From Eubacteriales Family XIII. Incertae Sedis bacterium (GTDB taxonomy: Bacteria > Bacillota > Clostridia > Peptostreptococcales > Anaerovoracaceae), in assembly GCA_031263875.1 (NCBI GenBank), contig JAISEX010000017.1:1-10398 (forward strand): a DNA stretch of 10,398 bases, read 5' to 3'. Below the pieces are notes generated by a model. That model saw only the letters and a program-made list of their open reading frames with translations. It made no database searches and was not told the DNA's origin. The translations under genes were made by a program, and so were the position numbers. Shown here piece by piece: positions 6,233 to 10,398 of this stretch; within the stretch, counting starts at the first letter, position 1, and the number at the start of each line of letters is the position of its first letter.

Positions 6233-6413
6233 GCGTTCCACAGCTCCTCTTCTGCGAGTTATAACGAAATGAGTTTAACGGAATATTGTGGCAGTATTCC
6301 GCCCGCAAATGAGATCGGATTTACGCCGCCATCGTCTACGCGTGCGGTATTCAATTTCACTTTCGTTGCAACTCCCTTCCCTGCCCGTAATGTTTCACTT
6401 CTCTAATGAACGT

Positions 6414-6432
6414 ACCATCCGAACCGGACGGT
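6414..6432. terminator. Hairpin just after the beta-propeller gene, weak terminator candidate
   Basis: On the - strand, 7 nt after the stop codon, ACCGTCCG and CGGATGGT form an 8-bp stem (one G-T pair) with loop GTT. No clear T run follows (ACGTTCATTAG), so termination would be inefficient; it may only stabilise the 3' end. Confidence 0.35.
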
Positions 6433-6438
6433 CCCGCA

Positions 6439-8661
6439 TCAGTCTATCCCATACACAGGATAGGGCTGCGCGGACGACACTTTATCCGTTCCGAGCGCCA
6501 CGCCGCCCACTTCCCGGTAACCGCGCTCCATATCGTAAACGGTAAGGGTTTTCGCCGACACCACGTAAAAATAATTCCCGATAAACATGCCTCTGACGCT
6601 TCTCACGCCATACCACATGTCGTAGACGACGGGATTCTCATCCGTTATCTCTATCTCTTTCTCGATTTTAAAGCCCCCTCCGCCATAAGAGCATATAACA
6701 TATTTTTCGTCGGCGGGAAAGGCGATCAATGACTTATCGCTGTTGACGAGAATCGCTTTGTGATTGTAGCGCACCGGCGTCGAGCTGTATTTTTTCAGGA
6801 CTAATTTGGTCTGTTCCGTGACCTGCTCGGGATCGGAAATATCGAACATCGACAACTTGACGCCGAGAAATTCCGAACCATCCTCGCTGCGCTCTTCCCC
6901 GATGCCGAAGAGCATGCCGTCGTCATAGGGATGCAGATAATCGGAAAAACCGGGGATTTTCAGAGCGCCGGCGATCCGTGGATTTTTCGGGTCGCGCAGA
7001 TCGACGCTGAACAGCGGATCGGTCTGAAGGAAGGTGACGAAGTACGCGTACTCGCCCATAAACCGCGCGGAATAGACCTGCTCGTCCTCCGCGATCTCCG
7101 TGATGCTGCCGGTAATATTCAGATCGCCGTCCATCGTATACACCGCGTTCGTCTTGGTCCAGCCCTCCTCAATGTCGTCCGGCGCCGCTACCGGCTCATC
7201 ATAGTGGATGGAAACATGCCGTTCGTCCGTCATCACCACGCGGAAAACACCGTCATATTCATCCATCGAAAACTGGTCGAGCACCCAGCCCGGCACGCGG
7301 CACGACGCTTCAAGGCTCACCTTGCCGCCATCGAGCGCAAGGCGCGAAAACGTCGTTTCCGTAAAGCTCGTATCGATCGAATACTTCTCCCCGCCCGGTT
7401 CGTTTTGCGTGACGGACGCTTGCGACGCGAGATATATATTCCGTTCCGACACATAGATGTTCACGGCGGCGCCGAATACGGATTTCTTCGACACGAAGGT
7501 TCCCTCGCCCGAAATATCGATGCCGCTGATCAGCATATAGTCCGACGAGTTTTGCTTCTCCGGCATCAATATGTCGCCGGGCCGCGCAAGCGACTCGGTC
7601 CCCGCTTCGGTATAGAGCGGAATAAAGCTCGCGGGAACGTCGCGCTGAATACTCATCAGATCACCGCGGTAAAAGGAAAACAGATAGAGGCTGTCACCGA
7701 TCACGCGCGATTCATAATACGAGCCGCTCTGCGTCAGCGAATTCAGCTTGACGGGCTTCGCCGGATCGGTTATATCGAAAACGTCGATACCCGTCATGGA
7801 TCCGGCGCCCCCGTCCCGCGGATCATACATCTCCTTCATCGCGACAAGGCGTGTTTCCGTCAGCATCATATTGAAATACGTTTCATTTTGTCCATCTTGA
7901 CCGGACGGCTGTTTGATGGAGGCTATCAGCTTCGGGTTCGCGCCGTTCGCCTCGATAATATTCAGTTTCTCGCTGTTAATGGCGTATATATACCGCCCGT
8001 CGCTCTTGATAACGTCGGCTTCCTGCACGCCGAGGGTCTGGTTATTCGTATCCGAGAAATCGGTTTCGCTATTGACGGAAGAATTTATCCCATCGCTTTC
8101 CGCGCCGGATATCGTAGCCTCCTCACGGCCGCCTCCATTATACATATTATCCCATATGCTTCGATAACTTCTATCGTCCTGATAAGCCGCCCTATCCTTT
8201 CGGTACTGTTCCTGCTCCGCTTTGAGTTTTGTTTCCGAGTAGCCGTTGATTTTTAGTATATCCGAGAATATCCGGTCATACCCGTCCGCTGTGCCCATTT
8301 GGGCGGAATCGGACCGCTTCGTTTCGTAATTCGCGCTTATGTGTCTTTCCGGCGCGCCGGCCGGTACGGGCGATTCAAACCCGTCGCCCACCGCAATAAA
8401 GCCGATCACCACGACAAAACACGCGGCGGCCGCGGCAAAACCGGCGCGGTAGAGTTTTCGGCGGCGCGCGGGACGCACGCGCGTTTCGGTCGCGGACCTC
8501 TCGCCATCCGCCGTTACGCCGTCAACCGCCGCGTATATCCGCTCGACCGGCGGTTTGGCCGTATCGAAATCCGCGAAAAAATCGAGTCCCTCGGTGTCGC
8601 CACCGGCCGCTTCCCGCAGCGCGTCATTCAGTTGTTTCGTTTCTTGTTCGTTCATTTTCAT
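6439..8661 (-). CDS. Membrane-anchored beta-propeller protein, probable anti-sigma partner
   Basis: A 740-residue protein with three parts. Residues 1-70 are cytoplasmic and polar, ending in an arginine-rich stretch (RPARRRK, 63-69). About 72-92 is one membrane helix (AGFAAAAACFVVVIGFIAV). The rest is outside the cell: a charged linker to about 200, then a large beta-propeller of the PF09826/COG4880 type, whose opening TNNQTLGVQEADVIKSDGRY (205-224) matches the family signature (TN-x-Q-x-x-GV-x-EAD-x-x-K-x-DG-x-YIY). The propeller runs to the C-terminus (VVSAKTLTVYDMERG). The start overlaps the upstream sigma-factor gene by 38 nt (32 nt if Met3 is used), which suggests coupled translation. 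Position and topology match transmembrane anti-sigma factors with the first 70 residues as sigma-binding region. No zinc HxxxCxxC motif is seen, so this role is inferred. Confidence 0.88.
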   Translation of the reverse strand: MKMNEQETKQLNDALREAAGGDTEGLDFFADFDTAKPPVERIYAAVDGVTADGERSATETRVRPARRRKLYRAGFAAAAACFVVVIGFIAVGDGFESPVPAGAPERHISANYETKRSDSAQMGTADGYDRIFSDILKINGYSETKLKAEQEQYRKDRAAYQDDRSYRSIWDNMYNGGGREEATISGAESDGINSSVNSETDFSDTNNQTLGVQEADVIKSDGRYIYAINSEKLNIIEANGANPKLIASIKQPSGQDGQNETYFNMMLTETRLVAMKEMYDPRDGGAGSMTGIDVFDITDPAKPVKLNSLTQSGSYYESRVIGDSLYLFSFYRGDLMSIQRDVPASFIPLYTEAGTESLARPGDILMPEKQNSSDYMLISGIDISGEGTFVSKKSVFGAAVNIYVSERNIYLASQASVTQNEPGGEKYSIDTSFTETTFSRLALDGGKVSLEASCRVPGWVLDQFSMDEYDGVFRVVMTDERHVSIHYDEPVAAPDDIEEGWTKTNAVYTMDGDLNITGSITEIAEDEQVYSARFMGEYAYFVTFLQTDPLFSVDLRDPKNPRIAGALKIPGFSDYLHPYDDGMLFGIGEERSEDGSEFLGVKLSMFDISDPEQVTEQTKLVLKKYSSTPVRYNHKAILVNSDKSLIAFPADEKYVICSYGGGGFKIEKEIEITDENPVVYDMWYGVRSVRGMFIGNYFYVVSAKTLTVYDMERGYREVGGVALGTDKVSSAQPYPVYGID

Positions 8662-9214
8662 TACACGCGCCGATCCTGCGCACCTCCGCTTTCATCTTTT
8701 CCACCGCCCGCCGCGTGACGGACTTCACGGTGTTGTAATTCAAACCCGTCGTTTCGGCAATTTCGGTCAGGCGTATGCCGTAGGCGTAATGCAGCAAGAT
8801 CACGCGCTGTTCCTCATCGCCGAGGATATTCAGCAACTGCTTCACGAGCTCGCCGTCCGCAAACGCATTCGGGAACGCCGACGCGCTTTCGTCGGCAGGT
8901 TCCGCGGTAAACGGTTCGCCATCATCCGCCGCGTCAAGTGAAACCGCCGCGAGAGCGAACTGGTTTTTCTCAAAATACCGTTTCGCCTCGTTGCGGGCGA
9001 TGCTGTAGAGCCACGCCCGCGCCGCGTTCTCGCCTCTGAGCGTCCCGAAATAGCGGTACGCGTTCTCCCACGTATTCTGGAAGATTTCGTCCGTCACATC
9101 GGCATCGCGCCGCGCGTTGACATAGATAAACTTCTTTATCTCAAGCCAGTATTCGTCGTACAGCTTTTCAAACTTCTGTTTATCCACGTCCATAACGGTA
9201 CCGTTCGCGCTCAT
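8624..9214 (-). CDS. ECF-type RNA polymerase sigma factor
   Basis: An alternative sigma factor of 196 residues, typical ECF length. Sigma region 2 spans about 14-82 (FEKLYDEYWLEIKKFIY, then ADVTDEIFQNTWENAYRYF, the core-binding and -10 contact helices, and ARAWLYSIARNEAKRY). An acidic, alanine-rich linker (about 85-120) follows. Region 4 is about 123-180 with the helix-turn-helix LTEIAETTGLNYNTVKS (149-165) that reads the -35 box. Region 3 is absent, as expected. The ATG at 9214 lacks a Shine-Dalgarno, as does Met8 (9193), so the start is uncertain. A TATTAT just upstream (9215-9220) could be a -10 box, which would favour Met8. It lies 34 nt after the EEP-family gene and overlaps the propeller gene, so the three may be cotranscribed. 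ECF systems are usually autoregulated. Confidence 0.93.
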   Translation of the reverse strand: MSANGTVMDVDKQKFEKLYDEYWLEIKKFIYVNARRDADVTDEIFQNTWENAYRYFGTLRGENAARAWLYSIARNEAKRYFEKNQFALAAVSLDAADDGEPFTAEPADESASAFPNAFADGELVKQLLNILGDEEQRVILLHYAYGIRLTEIAETTGLNYNTVKSVTRRAVEKMKAEVRRIGACNENERTRNETTE

Positions 9215-9248
9215 ATAATAAGAGGGGCGATAACGAAAAAAAGGTGCG

Positions 9249-10398
9249 CTACTGTAATGAAAATTTTAATTTTACGGGATTGTGGTCCGATGCCTCGTAA
9301 TCCGTGTCAATGTTTTCGCTTGACGCCTTCACATTATCCGAAACGATAAACCCGTCGAGCGTCACCTCGTAATTCACGCCTTTCGTGTAGGGAATGCTCG
9401 TGTCGCGGTCCGTCGCGACCGTATCCGCGTTGTCCGCGATCACCATGCGGAAATGCTCCGGAAGCTGATCCTCGGCAAAGGCTTCGACCCACGGCGGCCG
9501 CTGCATTCCGTTCATAAATTTATTTTCTGAGCCGCCGATCGCGTGATTGAAATCGCCGCCGACGATAACCCAGTTGCCGAGCTCATATTCATTCGCGATA
9601 ACCTCGCCGAGCAGTTTCATCTGTTCGCGGCGTATCGTGCCGCCCTTATCATAGGCCGACATATGCGTGTTGATCAGCACGAGGTCGCCCGCCGGAGCGC
9701 CCGCGTCGTCCGTCACGGGCATACGGTTTACCGTAAAGCACCGGTCGAGGTCGAAAAATTTCGTCGGGAACGCGTCGCTGACCGGATAACTCCAGCGCAT
9801 GGAGGTACCGATCGTGTAATGGCTGACCGTCAGCAGGCCCGATTCGCTGATCTTCCCGATCGGCTTTGTCGGCGGATAGAACAGGTAAGCGGAATGGAAG
9901 TTCGAAGCGAACGTCCAGTTGACGCCGCCCTCGCGCCCGTAATACGTATCCATCGCGTCAAGAATAACCCCTCGCTGATCCACATCGTAGCTGCGGTCCG
10001 CCTTCACGTCCACTTCCTGAAACAGCGCGATATCAGGCATTTCGGAAAGAACCGCCGAGGTGACTAGCTCGGTATTATGCGCCGCCGCGTCTTTGCTCGC
10101 CGCCCGGCTGCTCTTGCCGGCCGTTTCGGTCCCGTCCGCCATCGCCCCCGTATCCATAAAGAAGGAGTAATCGTGATCGTACGCGCCGAAGCCGATATTA
10201 TACGTAAACGCCGTGTATTCCTCGCCGGTTTTCAGCAGCTCATACGAGGCCGCGCCGCTGTACACGTCCGTGTTGACCGCCAGTTTCTCATGATCGGCGA
10301 TCCGGCTGTAGGTCGCGACCACATAGACGACATAGGCCCCCACGATCACCACCACCGCAGCTACTACGATAAGCGCCACCTTCAGTATCCGTTTTGCA
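9249..10398 (-). CDS. Membrane-anchored endonuclease/exonuclease/phosphatase (EEP) family protein, 5' end cut
   Basis: The EEP superfamily (DNase I, sphingomyelinase and inositol-phosphatase fold) hydrolyses phosphodiester or phosphomonoester bonds with a divalent metal. The frame continues past a GTG at 10379 to the window edge (…AKRILK before it), so the true start is probably outside. Counting from the GTG, residues 2-22 form a membrane helix (ALIVVAAVVVIVGAYVVYVV), and the catalytic domain is expected outside the cell. All active-site motifs are visible: TYNIGF (N61), LFQEVD (E122), INTHMSAYD (H239), VGGDFNH (D276, N278), TLDGFIVSD and ASDHNPV (D365, H366). Family members in Bacillota are often annotated only as hydrolases, and the substrate cannot be read from sequence. 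The gene precedes the ECF sigma gene by 34 nt and may share its transcript. Confidence 0.9.
   Translation of the reverse strand, partial: AKRILKVALIVVAAVVVIVGAYVVYVVATYSRIADHEKLAVNTDVYSGAASYELLKTGEEYTAFTYNIGFGAYDHDYSFFMDTGAMADGTETAGKSSRAASKDAAAHNTELVTSAVLSEMPDIALFQEVDVKADRSYDVDQRGVILDAMDTYYGREGGVNWTFASNFHSAYLFYPPTKPIGKISESGLLTVSHYTIGTSMRWSYPVSDAFPTKFFDLDRCFTVNRMPVTDDAGAPAGDLVLINTHMSAYDKGGTIRREQMKLLGEVIANEYELGNWVIVGGDFNHAIGGSENKFMNGMQRPPWVEAFAEDQLPEHFRMVIADNADTVATDRDTSIPYTKGVNYEVTLDGFIVSDNVKASSENIDTDYEASDHNPVKLKFSLQ

Noticed and set aside
6931..8256. 441-codon + strand open frame opposite the beta-propeller gene
   Set aside because: Its composition (many His and Arg) is that of an antisense shadow, while the - strand frame carries the PF09826 signature.

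Overview
The window joins two kinds of DNA. Positions 1 to about 2565 are relatively AT-rich and carry genes on the + strand: a Rep_3-type plasmid replication initiator cut by the left edge, a decayed tnpB fragment, a small excisionase-like DNA-binding protein and a tyrosine integrase. This looks like the integrase-proximal end of an integrative, plasmid-like element lodged at the 3' end of an initiator tRNA-fMet gene. From 2565 to the right edge the DNA is GC-rich, every convincing gene is on the - strand, and the content is chromosomal. The gene set (hypCDE, an ECF sigma factor paired with a PF09826-type beta-propeller protein, strong Shine-Dalgarno sites, sigma-70 boxes) suggests an anaerobic Bacillota member, probably Clostridia. 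That assignment is inferred, not proven.

Reading the - strand from right to left: a membrane-anchored endonuclease/exonuclease/phosphatase (EEP) family protein, cut by the right edge; an ECF sigma factor; and a 740-residue single-pass membrane protein with a cytoplasmic N-terminus and an outer beta-propeller, whose start overlaps the sigma gene by 38 nt. Next is a 60-residue secreted or membrane peptide, then about 680 bp without a credible gene but rich in palindromes. Then come hypC and hypD, overlapping by 4 nt behind an extended -10 promoter, a 223-bp gap holding a second copy of a repeat, and hypE. They are followed by tRNA-Leu(TAA) and tRNA-fMet(CAT), transcribed from a near-consensus promoter whose -35 box contains the hypE stop codon. 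A bidirectional terminator closes the tRNAs and the integrase, which converge on it.

The hyp proteins would build the Fe(CN)2CO part of the [NiFe]-hydrogenase active site. HypE makes the thiocyanate, HypC and HypD form the scaffold, and HypF, HypA, HypB and the hydrogenase itself are not in the window. The sigma/propeller pair looks like an envelope-sensing switch in which the propeller protein would hold the sigma factor at the membrane. The most unusual points are that pair, two related palindromic repeats flanking hypCD and separating it from hypE, a set of hairpins that share geometry but not sequence, the XRE-like helix-turn-helix inside the integrase, and the use of the initiator tRNA as attachment site.
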